Notes under the pieces: generated by a model
What the model saw: only the letters and a program-made list of their open reading frames with translations
What the model was told of the DNA's origin: nothing
Database searches by the model: none
DNA from: Terriglobia bacterium
GTDB taxonomy: Bacteria > Acidobacteriota > Terriglobia > Terriglobales > SCQP01
Length of the DNA stretch: 64,000 nucleotides
Direction: 5' to 3'
Assembly (NCBI GenBank): GCA_021323595.1
Contig: JAJPKR010000052.1
Span: forward strand, 37,083 to 101,082
In this document: in pieces, positions 29,632 to 40,076 of the stretch
Layout: each line of letters opens with the position of its first letter
Numbering within the stretch: the stretch's first letter is position 1
Program-made: the position numbers and the translations under genes

Positions 29632-30987
29632 GTGGCTAGCGTTTTGCTCCTCGGCCATTACGAACTCGGCCGCCAGCCCTTCGGGCTGGCCTCGGCGGCC
29701 GCTTGGCTGCGCGCCGCGGGCTGGCCAACGGAAATCCGCGATCTCTCCCGCCAGCAGTTGGCGCCGGAGCTCGTCCGCGTCGCCAGCCTGATCGGCCTCT
29801 ATTTGCCGATGCACACCGCCACGCGCCTGGCGGCGGCGCTCCTGCCCGCGCTGCGCCGCGATGCGCCCCGCGCCACCCTCTGCTGCTTCGGCCTCTACGC
29901 GCCGCTCAACGCCGAGTTTCTGCGCGAGCTGGGCGCTTCGGTCATCCTCGGCCCGGAATTCGAAGCCGACCTCGTCCGCGTCGCGCAGGGCGTCCCGCCC
30001 CGCGACCCGGCGGCCTTGCCGCGCCTGCCGTTCCTCGTGCCCGAACGCGCCGGCTTGCCGCCGCTCGCCGACTACGCCCGCTTGCGGACCCCCTCCGGCG
30101 CGCGCGTCGCCGGCGCCACCGAAACCACCCGCGGCTGCAAGCACTTCTGCCGCCATTGCCCGATCGTGCCCGTCTACGGCGGCCATTTCCGCGTCATTCC
30201 CCGCGCCGTGGTGCTCGAGGATATTCGCCGCCAGGTCGCCGCCGGCGCCGAGCACATCACCTTCGCCGACCCCGACTTCTTCAACGGCCCCGCGCACGCC
30301 CTCGCCGTCGTGCGCGCCCTGCACGCGGAATTTCCCCGGCTCAGCTACGACGTCACCATCAAGATCGAGCATCTGCTCCGCCATGCCGCCCTGCTGCCCG
30401 AGTTGCGCGCCACCGGCTGCGTGCTGGTCACCAGCGCCGTCGAATCGCTCGACGATGCCGTGCTCGCGCGCTTGGCCAAGGGCCACACACGAGCTGACTT
30501 CCTGCGCGCCGTCGAACTGCTCGCCGCCCACGGCCTGGCGCTCAGCCCCACCTTCGTCCCCTTCACTCCTTGGACGACGCCCGCCGCTTACGCCGATCTG
30601 CTGCAAACGTTGGCCCGCCTCGGCCTGGTCGAAGCCGTCGCGCCGATTCAACTGGGCATCCGCCTGCTGATCCCGCGCCGCTCCCGCATTCTCGATCTGC
30701 CCGATGCCGGCGAGTGGCTCGGCGCCTTCGAGCCGGCGACCCTCAGCTATCGTTGGCGCCATCCCGACCCCGAGATGGATGAGCTCCAGCGCCGCGTGCA
30801 GTCGGCCATCGCCGCCGGCGTTACGCGCGGCGCGGCGCGCGCCGAGATCTTCGCCCGGCTCTGCGCCCTCGCCGCCGTGCCGCCGCCCGAGCGGCTGCCC
30901 CCGCGCGAGCGCATCCCCTACCTCGACGAACCTTGGTTCTGTTGAAGCGAGCCCACCGGCGAGCAGTTCGCTCGCGCCCTCTACTGA
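29632..30987 (+). CDS. Radical SAM selenoprotein with Cys-Sec tail (TGA at 30943 read as Sec)
   Basis: A radical SAM enzyme of 451 residues if TGA 30943-30945 is read as selenocysteine, or 437 if it is a stop. The N-terminal domain (VASVLLLGHYELGRQPFGLA on) looks like a cobalamin-binding-type Rossmann domain without a DxHxxG motif. The 4Fe-4S motif is Cys169-x3-Cys173-x2-Cys176 (CKHFCRHC). The C-terminus reads DEPWFC-Sec-SEPTGEQFARALY, with Sec438. I recall a family named for a CUAEP/CCAEP tail, and this tail fits it. A hairpin with loop AGUUC starts 13 bases after the TGA. The extended frame ends at TGA 30985-30987, overlapping the ATG of the ATP-grasp gene (TGATG), which supports read-through. 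The start is GTG 29632; the frame is open further upstream but that part is not conserved-looking. Substrate unknown. Confidence 0.8.
30943..30975 (+). promoter_or_regulatory. Sec codon and putative SECIS hairpin of the radical SAM gene
   Basis: TGA at 30943-30945 is followed by GCGAGC (30959-30964), loop AGTTC, and GCTCGC (30970-30975): a perfect six-pair stem whose loop begins 20 bases after the TGA. A second GCGAGC at 30947-30952 could pair with the same right arm to form a wider alternative hairpin. Bacterial SECIS elements are small hairpins at this distance with a GU in the apical loop, as seen here. Confidence 0.65.
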
Positions 30988-32282
30988 TGCCCCGCGCCGT
31001 GCTTCTGATCACGACCACGCTCGGCTACCAAGCCGAGGAGTTTCGCGCCGCCGCCGCGCGGCTGCGCGTGCCGCTGTTCGTCGCCAGCGATCGCTGCCAT
31101 CGCCTCGCCGATCCCTGGGGCGACCAAGCGTTGCCGATCCGCTTCGAGCGTCCCCGCGCCGCCGCCGCCGCCATCGCGCGCCAGCCCTGGGCGCGGGAGA
31201 TCGCCGGCGTGCTCGCCCTGGGCGATCGCGCGACGCTCGCCGCCGCCTGCACCGCAGTGCGGCTGGGCTTGCGCGGCAATCCGCCCGCCGCCGTCCGCGC
31301 CGCCGCCGACAAGTTCCGCTTGCGCCGTGCGCTCCGCGCCGCCGCCCTGCCCACGCCCGCCTTCCGCCGCTGGCCGCTCGCCGCCGATCCCGCCCGCGCC
31401 GCCGCGCTCGCGGCCTATCCTTGCGTGCTCAAGCCGCTCGCGCTCTCCGGCAGCCGCGGCGTCATCCGCGCCGACGATCGCGCCCAATTCCTCGCCGCCT
31501 GGTCGCGCATCGCGCGGCTCTTGCGGCGTCCCGAGCTGCGCGCCTGGCGCGCGCCCGGCCTCGATTTCCTTCAGGTCGAGAGCTACATCGCCGGTGAAGA
31601 AGTCGCGCTCGAAGGCTGGCTCGAAGACGGCCGCTTGCGCGTGCTCGCGCTCTTCGATAAGCCCGACCCGCTCGTCGGTCCCTACTTCGAGGAAACCATT
31701 TACGTCACCCCCTCGCGGCATCCGCCCCGCGCGCAAGCCGCCATCGCCCGCGCCATTGCCCGCGCCGCCGCCGCCGTCGGGCTCCGCCACGGCCCGCTGC
31801 ACGCGGAGGCGCGCTTCAACTCGCAGGGCGTCTTCGTGCTCGAGCTCGCCGCCCGGCCCATCGGCGGCCTGTGCGCCCGCAGCTTGCGCTTCGTGCCGCC
31901 CAATGGCGGCGCCCCGCTTCCCTTCGCCGCTTGGCTGCTGCGCGCCGCGCTCGCCCCCGGCGCCGCCCCGCGCTACCGCCGCGAGGCGCGCGCCAGCGGC
32001 GTCATGATGCTCCCCATCGGCGCCGGCGGCTTCTTGCGCGAGGTCGCCGGCCAAGACGCCGCCCGCGCCGTCCCCCACGTCTCCGACCTCGTCATCACCG
32101 CCAAACTCGGCGAGCGCCTGGAGCCGCTGCCCGAAGGCGCCAGCTATCTCGGCTTCGTCTTCGCGCGCGCCTCCGCACCCGCCCTCGTCGAGCGCAGCTT
32201 GCGCCAGGCCTTCGCCCGCCTCCGCCCGCGCTGGTCGCCGCCGCTGCCGCTCGCCGCCGCGCACCCGGCGCCGCCCCGCTGA
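30987..32282 (+). CDS. ATP-grasp domain protein, partner of the radical SAM selenoprotein
   Basis: A 431-residue cytoplasmic ATP-grasp ligase. It has a Rossmann-like N-terminal domain (LLITTTLGYQAEEFRAAA), the LGDRATLAAA segment, the ATP-binding lysines in DKFRLRRAL and CVLKPLALSGSRGV, and the Mg-binding end GPLHAEARFNSQGVFVLELA. Such enzymes join a carboxylate to an amine or thiol using ATP. Its ATG shares bases with the stop of the extended radical SAM frame (TGATG), so translation is coupled and the two products probably act in one pathway. The substrate and product are unknown. A strong bidirectional terminator lies 40 bases downstream. Confidence 0.85.
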   Translation: MPRAVLLITTTLGYQAEEFRAAAARLRVPLFVASDRCHRLADPWGDQALPIRFERPRAAAAAIARQPWAREIAGVLALGDRATLAAACTAVRLGLRGNPPAAVRAAADKFRLRRALRAAALPTPAFRRWPLAADPARAAALAAYPCVLKPLALSGSRGVIRADDRAQFLAAWSRIARLLRRPELRAWRAPGLDFLQVESYIAGEEVALEGWLEDGRLRVLALFDKPDPLVGPYFEETIYVTPSRHPPRAQAAIARAIARAAAAVGLRHGPLHAEARFNSQGVFVLELAARPIGGLCARSLRFVPPNGGAPLPFAAWLLRAALAPGAAPRYRREARASGVMMLPIGAGGFLREVAGQDAARAVPHVSDLVITAKLGERLEPLPEGASYLGFVFARASAPALVERSLRQAFARLRPRWSPPLPLAAAHPAPPR

Positions 32283-32322
32283 CCCGCGCGCGCCGCCGCG
32301 GTCCCCGCCGGCCGCCAAAAGC

Positions 32323-32352
32323 AAAACGGCCGGGGCATGCCCCGGCCGTTTT
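32323..32352. terminator. Bidirectional intrinsic terminator
   Basis: A perfect 30-base palindrome: AAAACGGCCGGGGCA followed by its exact complement, so both strands have a GC-rich stem followed by a run of four U. It lies between the convergent ATP-grasp gene and the small Lys/His/Met-rich gene and can serve both. Confidence 0.85.
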
Positions 32353-32371
32353 GAACCCGTTAGTCGCGCGT

Positions 32372-32554
32372 CTAGTGCTTGGTCTTCTTCGTGGTCTTCT
32401 TGTGCATCATCTTCTTGTGATGCGCCATCTTCTTATGCTTCGTCTTCGAGTGGCTCGTGGACGTGGTCTGCACGGCCATCGGGGCGGTCGTGATGGGCGC
32501 GGCGAAAGCGCACATCCCTAGGGCCAACAGCAACGGCAACAGTCGCTTCGACAT
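32372..32554 (-). CDS. Small exported Lys/His/Met-rich protein
   Basis: A 60-residue protein: a signal peptide (MSKRLLPLLLALGMCAFAAP), a short Thr/Ser stretch, then a very basic tail built from Lys, His, Met and Thr (for example HKKMAHHKKMMHKKTTKKTK). The start at 32554 is fixed by GGAGG five bases upstream and by the signal peptide. I do not recognise a family. The His/Met-rich, highly cationic mature peptide of about 40 residues could bind metal ions or acidic envelope polymers; this is inference only. A TATACT hexamer about 112 bases upstream is the likely promoter. Confidence 0.72.
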   Translation of the reverse strand: MSKRLLPLLLALGMCAFAAPITTAPMAVQTTSTSHSKTKHKKMAHHKKMMHKKTTKKTKH

Positions 32555-32875
32555 GACATCCTCCGTGGGATTTTTGCCGTTCGGCGTCGCGCCGCGCGGC
32601 AAGGCGTTCTGACCCGGCCGGCGCCTCGCCCCGTGCGAGGTCCAAGCTGCAGCCAGACGATGTTGAGTATAGCGGAAACATAGCCCCGCGGAACTCGGGT
32701 GCCTCCCTCGGCGCCCGCCCCGCCCTGCTGGCCGCCAATCCCGGCCGCCCGCCGCCCGATCACGCCCGGCCCGGCGCCCAGTCCCAGCCGCCATCGGCCA
32801 GCCGTCAACCTCGCCGGCCGCCGAATTAGGCCGGCACACGCAAAAAGCTATCTTGGGCGGCGCGGCCGCGCCGGG
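32555..32875. other. Gene-free stretch between the small basic protein gene and the YggX gene
   Basis: It holds the GGAGG ribosome binding site and probable promoter of the small gene (TATACT on the minus strand). The remainder is GC-rich sequence in which I see no gene, RNA or repeat. Confidence 0.5.
32666..32671 (-). promoter_or_regulatory. -10 hexamer (TATACT) for the small basic protein gene
   Basis: TATACT on the minus strand, in a short AT-richer patch, would give a leader of about 105 bases before the ATG at 32554. No good -35 is seen. Confidence 0.35.
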
Positions 32876-33151
32876 CTACTTCGTCCGTTGCGGGACGTAG
32901 CCGGGGGGCAACTGCGCGCCTTCCCCGAAAAAGAACTGTTCGAGCTGTTCGTTCAGGAGCTTTTGCGCCTCCGGCGTCCACGGCGCCAGCCGATACTCGT
33001 TCATGAGCATCTTGGCGTGCTCCTTCCAAAGGCTCCAGCCTTCGGCGGAAACATTTTCGTAGATGCGCTGCCCGAGCTCGCCCGGCCATGGCGGCTCTTC
33101 CAGCCCCGGCAGATCCTTCCCCAGCTTCACGCAATGCACGATTCGCGCCAT
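32876..33151 (-). CDS. yggX: Fe(2+)-trafficking / oxidative damage protection protein, YggX family
   Basis: A 91-residue cytoplasmic protein that fits the YggX family closely in length and sequence: MARIVHCVKLGKDLPGLEEP with the family Cys7, then PWPGELGQRIYENVSAEGW, WKEHAKMLMNEYRL, and EQFFFGE. YggX is thought to help protect Fe-S clusters and handle ferrous iron under oxidative stress. It is followed on the minus strand only by the small basic protein gene more than 300 bases on, and is probably monocistronic or expressed with the amidohydrolase gene 48 bases upstream. Confidence 0.93.
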   Translation of the reverse strand: MARIVHCVKLGKDLPGLEEPPWPGELGQRIYENVSAEGWSLWKEHAKMLMNEYRLAPWTPEAQKLLNEQLEQFFFGEGAQLPPGYVPQRTK

Positions 33152-33199
33152 GGCCCTTATTCTCCCCCAAAACCCGCCGGCCGCGCCGAGGCCGCCCGC

Positions 33200-34396
33200 T
33201 CAGTGGGGCGCGACGATGGTCCGGCCGCGGAAGATCACCGCGCGCACGTTCTTGATCGCCTCGGCGTCGCTAAGCGGATCGCCCGCCACCGCCACCAGAT
33301 CGCCCTCCTGCCCGGCCGCCACCGTGCCCAGCCGCGGCAGCCCCAGCAACTCCGCGCCTCCGATCGTCGCCGATTCCAGCGCCTGCTGCGGCGTCATGCC
33401 GTACTGTGCCTCCGCCGCGATCTCGTCGAGCACCGTGCCCTTGCCCGGCTCGTAGCTCTGGTCCGAGCCGGCGGCGATCTTCGTCCCCGCCGCCAGCGCG
33501 ATGCGAAAGCTCGTTTCCATGCTATCCACCAGCGCGCGCGCCTTGCGCACCGTGGAATCCGGCAAGTGCTCCTTGGCCGCGTTGTCGATCACTGCGTGCG
33601 GGATGTACTGCGTCGGCACCAGAAACACGCCGTGCGCGCGCATCGTCGCCGCCTGCGCCGCGTCCAGGCCGGCGCCGTGCTCGATCGAATCCACGCCCGC
33701 CGCCACCGCGTCCGCGATCGCCTGGTGATTCTCGTCGTGAGCGGCGACCTTGCGATGCGCCATGTGCGCCTCCTCGACGATCACCCGCATCTCCTCGGGC
33801 GAAAGCTGCTCGGCGTCAGGCGAGTCGAGCGGCGACATCACCCCGCCCGACGGCATCATCTTGATCACCAACGCCCCGTACTTGATCTGTAAGTGCACCG
33901 CCTTCTCGGCGTCGGCCGGCGAGTTCACATAGCCGTTCAGCGGCGTATAGAAATCCGCCATCGCATACTGCGGCCCGAACACGAGAAAGTCGCCGTGCCC
34001 GCCGGGAATCGAGATCGCATGCCCGGCGGGGATGATGTGCGGCCCGGCGAAGTCGCCCTCCTCGATCGCGTCGTGCAGGGCCACGTCGATGAACCCCTGG
34101 CTGCCGAGAATGCGCATCGCCGCCACCCCCGAGCGCAGCGCGTACTCGACTGCCTGCCGCGCCCGCAGCGCCGCCAGCGCATCGCTCGGATGCTCCTCCC
34201 GCGGCCCCGTCCACAAATGCGTGTGCGCGTCAATCAGCCCGGGCAGCACCGTGTAGCGCGACAGATCGATGCGCTCCGCCCCCGCCGGCGGCGCCAAGTC
34301 GCGGCTCACGGCGGTGATCTGCCCGTCCGTGATGATCACCGTCGCCGGCGCCAGCGGAGCCGCGCGTCGAAAATCAGCCGCCCGCAGCGCACCCAC
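33200..34396 (-). CDS. Amidohydrolase family protein (imidazolonepropionase-like), 5' end shifted out of frame
   Basis: A 398-residue open frame containing a complete amidohydrolase barrel: TVLPGLIDAHTHLW with the metal-binding HxH, GALVIKMMPSGG, KVAAHDENHQAIADAV, GVDSIEHGAGLD, AAGSDQSYEPGKGT, and the closing AGQEGDLVAVAGDPL. These are metal-dependent hydrolases of cyclic amides and dipeptides; the substrate is unknown. The GTG start used here is only the edge of the frame. The real ribosome binding site, ATG and signal peptide lie at 34509 in another frame (see the next entry), so one base appears to be missing near 34360. Either the gene is broken or the sequence has an error. Confidence 0.82.
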   Translation of the reverse strand: MGALRAADFRRAAPLAPATVIITDGQITAVSRDLAPPAGAERIDLSRYTVLPGLIDAHTHLWTGPREEHPSDALAALRARQAVEYALRSGVAAMRILGSQGFIDVALHDAIEEGDFAGPHIIPAGHAISIPGGHGDFLVFGPQYAMADFYTPLNGYVNSPADAEKAVHLQIKYGALVIKMMPSGGVMSPLDSPDAEQLSPEEMRVIVEEAHMAHRKVAAHDENHQAIADAVAAGVDSIEHGAGLDAAQAATMRAHGVFLVPTQYIPHAVIDNAAKEHLPDSTVRKARALVDSMETSFRIALAAGTKIAAGSDQSYEPGKGTVLDEIAAEAQYGMTPQQALESATIGGAELLGLPRLGTVAAGQEGDLVAVAGDPLSDAEAIKNVRAVIFRGRTIVAPH

Positions 34397-34509
34397 ACCG
34401 TGCCGCGCTGCGCCGCCTCGGCCCCCCAGGCGCCCAGCCCCAGCGCCAATACCAGCGCCAGCGCCGCCGCCGCTGCTCCGCGCCCGCCCGTTCTCCGCCC
34501 TCGCCCCAT
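34336..34509 (-). pseudogene. 5' part of the amidohydrolase gene, frameshifted
   Basis: From ATG 34509, with GGAGGAG just upstream, a frame encodes a signal peptide (MGRGRRTGGRGAAAAALALV and on to AWGAEA) followed by QRGTVWVRCGRLIFDAR, the usual first strand of amidohydrolases. It then hits TGA at 34338-34336. The continuation APLAPATVIITDGQ is in the downstream frame, one base off. The join lies between about 34350 and 34372. Confidence 0.65.
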
Positions 34510-34679
34510 CCTTCGCGCTCCTCCCCCCGGCGCGCCCGCCAGCCTACCACAGCGCGTCCCCTCCCGCCAGCAACTGCCGCATGATCGCGCGCGCCGCGAT
34601 GGCCTGTGCCGCGCAAAGAAATTCCTCCGGAACGCTTGCGCGACGCGCCCGACTTGATTCCGCTTGTTTCGTGACGGAA

Positions 34680-34699
34680 CCCGCTCGTCCGCGAGCGGG
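34680..34699 (-). terminator. Hairpin downstream of gyrB
   Basis: CCCGCTCG, loop TCCG, CGAGCGGG: a perfect eight-pair stem 64 bases after the gyrB stop. On the minus strand it is followed by a weak U-containing stretch (TTCCGTCACG), so it is a possible but not classical terminator. Confidence 0.4.
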
Positions 34700-34762
34700 C
34701 GTAAAGGGTGCGGCGCCGGGACCGGACGCGGCCGCCTTCCGCGCGCCGGTTCCCGGTCTACC

Positions 34763-37222
<2,460 letters not shown>

Positions 37223-37410
37223 TCAGGGTTCCCTCGAGGCACAGGCCGAGCGCCGCCACCCGAAACTGCGGTGGAAAGCATGGCCGTTCGGAAGGTTAGG
37301 CCCGCGCTCGCCTGGCTATCATTAAGAATACCATTCCCGGCCGTGCGAACGCCAGCCCAACGCGGCTCTAATTGATTGATTTTTCGGGCGGTTAGAGATG
37401 CAAGCCGGCT

Positions 37411-38544
37411 TCAGATGCGCATCGGCATCACTACGTACCGATACTGGTACGGGGCGCCGTCTTTCGGCCGCAGTTGCCCGGCGGATTGTTCGTCCTTCAG
37501 CTCGAACAGCACCTCGTCGCTCCCCGTCGCCGCCAGGAACTCCAGCAGATATTGCGAATTGAAGCCGATCACCATCGGCTCGCCCTGATACGGGACTTCC
37601 AGCTCTTCGTCCGACTCGCCGCTCTCGCTCGACGACGACGTCAAGATCATCTTGTCCGTTTCCAGCCGCAAGCGGATCGCATGCGATCGCTCGTCGGCGA
37701 ACTGCGAGACGCGCCGGATCGCCGCCCCCACTTCGTCCGTGCGCACGCTGACCGTCCGCTTGTTCTCCTTCGGCAGCACCGCCTCGTAGTTGGGAAACTG
37801 TCCCGTCAGTTGGCGCGCGCTCAGCATCCGCGTCTGCCCATCCGTCGGCAGCCGGAAATACAAATGCGTCTCGTCCCGCGCCAGCAGCACGCTCCCACCC
37901 TCCGGCACTTCCTCGAGCAGCGTCTGCAGCTCCAGCATTGCCTTCTTGGGAACCAGAAATTTGCTCTCCCCGCTCACGCCCTCGAGCTTCACCGCGTCGT
38001 CGAGGATGTGCGCCAGCCGGTGCCCGTCCGTCGCCACCAGCGTCATGCTCTCCGGCTTCAGCACCAGCAGCGCCGCGTTCAGCGTGTAGCGCGATTCCTC
38101 GCTCGAGATCGCGAAGATGGTCCGCCGGATCATCTGCCGCAGCGCCTCCGCCGGCAGCTTCGCCGGCGTCGCGCCCGGAAAGGTCGGCAGCGCGGGATAG
38201 TTCTCGCGCGACATCCCCACCATCCGCGTGTTCGACCGCCCGCACCGGATCTGCACCCAGTGGTTCTCCATCAGCTTCAGCGTCAGTTCCGCGTCGGGCA
38301 GCAGGCGCACGTACTCGATCAGCTTGCGCGCCGGAATCGCGCAGCCGCCGCTCTTCTTGATCTTCGCCGCGCAACTCGTCTCGATCGCCAGATCCAGATC
38401 CGTCGCCGCCAGCCTGGCGCGGCCGTCCGCCTCCGCTTCCACCAGCACATTCGCCAGGATCGGGATCGTCGTCTTGCGCTCCACGACGCCCTGCATCAGC
38501 AGCAGCTCCTTCAGCAGATCGAGTTTGCGAACCGTGATTTCCAT
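37411..38544 (-). CDS. dnaN: DNA polymerase III subunit beta (sliding clamp)
   Basis: A 377-residue sliding clamp that tethers DNA polymerase to the template. It starts MEITVRKLDLLKELLLMQGV and shows the three-fold repeated clamp domains, with LANVLVEAEADGRARLAATDLDL typical of domain I and VVMPMRI at the C-terminus (the usual ending is close to MPMR(L/V)). The start at 38544 is chosen from this N-terminus; the frame stays open for 13 further codons. It lies upstream of gyrB, but dnaA, its usual neighbour, is missing. Confidence 0.97.
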   Translation of the reverse strand: MEITVRKLDLLKELLLMQGVVERKTTIPILANVLVEAEADGRARLAATDLDLAIETSCAAKIKKSGGCAIPARKLIEYVRLLPDAELTLKLMENHWVQIRCGRSNTRMVGMSRENYPALPTFPGATPAKLPAEALRQMIRRTIFAISSEESRYTLNAALLVLKPESMTLVATDGHRLAHILDDAVKLEGVSGESKFLVPKKAMLELQTLLEEVPEGGSVLLARDETHLYFRLPTDGQTRMLSARQLTGQFPNYEAVLPKENKRTVSVRTDEVGAAIRRVSQFADERSHAIRLRLETDKMILTSSSSESGESDEELEVPYQGEPMVIGFNSQYLLEFLAATGSDEVLFELKDEQSAGQLRPKDGAPYQYRYVVMPMRI

Positions 38545-38653
38545 CCTGGCGTCTTCCCCGGGGACTGCGCGGACTTTCCGCAAAGCCTACGGGGACTCAT
38601 TCTATATGGTTTTGATGGATCTCTCCTAGCCCCACCCGTCGTTGCCGCGCAAA

Positions 38654-38805
38654 TGCGGAAAACCCACCCGGCGTGCGAAAACACCGGCTCGCCCGCGCGC
38701 CTATGCCGGTGCAAAAGCACCGCCCGGCGAGAGCGCCTGCGGATGGTGCGCCGGCTCGCCGGCGGTTTTCCACGCCGCTCCGGAGAAAAGCGGCGGTTTT
38801 CGACA
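38654..38805. other. Intergenic region upstream of dnaN with DnaA-box-like sites
   Basis: In the 277-base gap before dnaN three nonamers match the DnaA box TTATCCACA at seven of nine positions: TTTTCCGCA (minus, 38654-38662), TTTTCCACG (plus, 38766-38774) and TTTTCGACA (plus, 38797-38805). The last two lie in a direct repeat GGCGGTTTTC spaced 31 bases. This may be a DnaA-regulated promoter or part of an origin; the evidence is weak. Confidence 0.3.
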
Positions 38806-38821
38806 GCCAATCCGCAGCCGT

Positions 38822-39505
38822 TTACGGCGCCTGTGGACGCACGATCGTGGCGCCGGGAAAGTCGGTCGAGAAGTGCCGGTCTGCGATGCGCGCGTTGAGG
38901 CGAATGTCGGAATAGTTGAGCCGCTGGAAATCGCCTGACGGCTGGTTAACCTGCTGCGCCGCCGTCACCCACAACTTCGGGTCGTACCAGAGATCGATGG
39001 AGCTAACCCCCGGCGTCGGCCGCTTGGGGGTCAAATGCAAATGCACCAGCCCGCGCTCCTCCGGCTCGAGCGCGACTCGATAGGAGGCCAGCAGCGCGTG
39101 GCCGCCGCCGCCGAGTCCCAGCAGCAGGAACTGCGCCACCGCCTCGCGGTTCTTGCGCAAATCGAATTCTTGCGCTTGCTTGATGCGTGGCTGATAGATC
39201 CAACCGGTGTCGTCGCGGTAGATGAAGTCGCGGCGGTACGGCTTGCGGATCTCCAGCGCGATCTCCATCCCCCGCGCCGTCTTCCGGTAGTAGAAGTCGC
39301 CGGCCTCGACCGTCGTGTCGTCCACCAGCTTGGTGTATTTGAGCGAGACCACCTGCGCCGTCAGGCTGTGGATGTTGGCGGCGGCGCGGTCGATCTGGCT
39401 CAAGACGCCGTCGAGGGTCATCGTCGGCGCTGCCGCCGCGGCTCCCGCCAGCCAAAGCGCCAGCAGCGCGGCGCTAATCGGTCCAGACGTTGTAAATGAC
39501 CGCAT
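38822..39505 (-). CDS. LolA-like outer-membrane lipoprotein carrier protein
   Basis: A 227-residue periplasmic protein with a signal peptide (MRSFTTSGPISAALLALWLA) and a LolA-like fold: LDGVLSQIDRAAANIHSLTA at the N-terminus, FYYRKTARGMEIALEI, and a beta-rich rest (IYQPRIKQAQEFDL, VSSIDLWYDPKLWV). LolA carries lipoproteins across the periplasm to the outer membrane. The start at 39505 keeps the signal peptide and means a 32-base overlap with the upstream gene. Acidobacterial proteins of this type often lack an obvious LolB partner, and none is seen here. Confidence 0.8.
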   Translation of the reverse strand: MRSFTTSGPISAALLALWLAGAAAAAPTMTLDGVLSQIDRAAANIHSLTAQVVSLKYTKLVDDTTVEAGDFYYRKTARGMEIALEIRKPYRRDFIYRDDTGWIYQPRIKQAQEFDLRKNREAVAQFLLLGLGGGGHALLASYRVALEPEERGLVHLHLTPKRPTPGVSSIDLWYDPKLWVTAAQQVNQPSGDFQRLNYSDIRLNARIADRHFSTDFPGATIVRPQAP

Positions 39506-39824
39506 GCCCGCTGTCGCCGCGCAGCACCTGCACCTGCCGGATCCGGACCGCGTGGCCCAGATACCGACCGAGGATCTTTTGCAAGTCGGCGCCCTCTTGC
39601 GCCCCCAGAATCTCATAGACCTTTCCGCCCTGGGCGCTGAGCAGGGTCACCGCCACCGGATGCGCGGGAAACGGGCGTGGCTGATCGCGGAACAGGTGCC
39701 GCGGCGTCAAAAAGATGAACGCCAAGATCACCCCCACCATGATGTCGTACTCGATCGAGCCGCGCGGATAGGTCCACCAGATGAACGACCGTACCTTCGC
39801 GCCCAAGCTGCGCCGTTCCGCCAT
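39474..39824 (-). CDS. Hypothetical membrane protein
   Basis: A 116-residue protein with one clear membrane helix near residues 27-41 (DIMVGVILAFIFLTP) and a soluble C-terminal domain of about 70 residues (VAVTLLSAQGGKVYEILG, RIRQVQVLRGDSGHAVIYNV). I do not recognise a family. It overlaps the LolA-like gene by 32 bases on the same strand, so the two are co-expressed and may both serve the envelope. The start is ATG at 39824; no strong ribosome binding site is visible. Confidence 0.75.
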   Translation of the reverse strand: MAERRSLGAKVRSFIWWTYPRGSIEYDIMVGVILAFIFLTPRHLFRDQPRPFPAHPVAVTLLSAQGGKVYEILGAQEGADLQKILGRYLGHAVRIRQVQVLRGDSGHAVIYNVWTD

Positions 39825-40076
39825 GCCAGTCCCTTATGCTACGTCGCCCCGCCCTGCCCGAACAACCCGGGCGCCGAACCACCCGCAGCGCCCGAACCAC
39901 CGCGGCGGATGATACAGTGGATGAAGCCCGCGCCTTCCCCCACGGCACCACGCTCGGGGGATTCCTGGGCGCGGAGCTTCGCGGGACCGGGCGCTTCGCT
40001 GAGGGGTTCGATCACCAAAATTATGGGGACGCACGATAGCCGCCCGCTTTCCTCGTCCCGCTGAAAGAGAACATTG

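Noticed and set aside
30943..30945. TGA as the ordinary end of the radical SAM gene
   Set aside because: The Cys-TGA-x-Glu-Pro tail, the downstream hairpin and the exact TGATG join to the next gene make simple termination less likely, although it cannot be excluded without the Sec machinery being seen.
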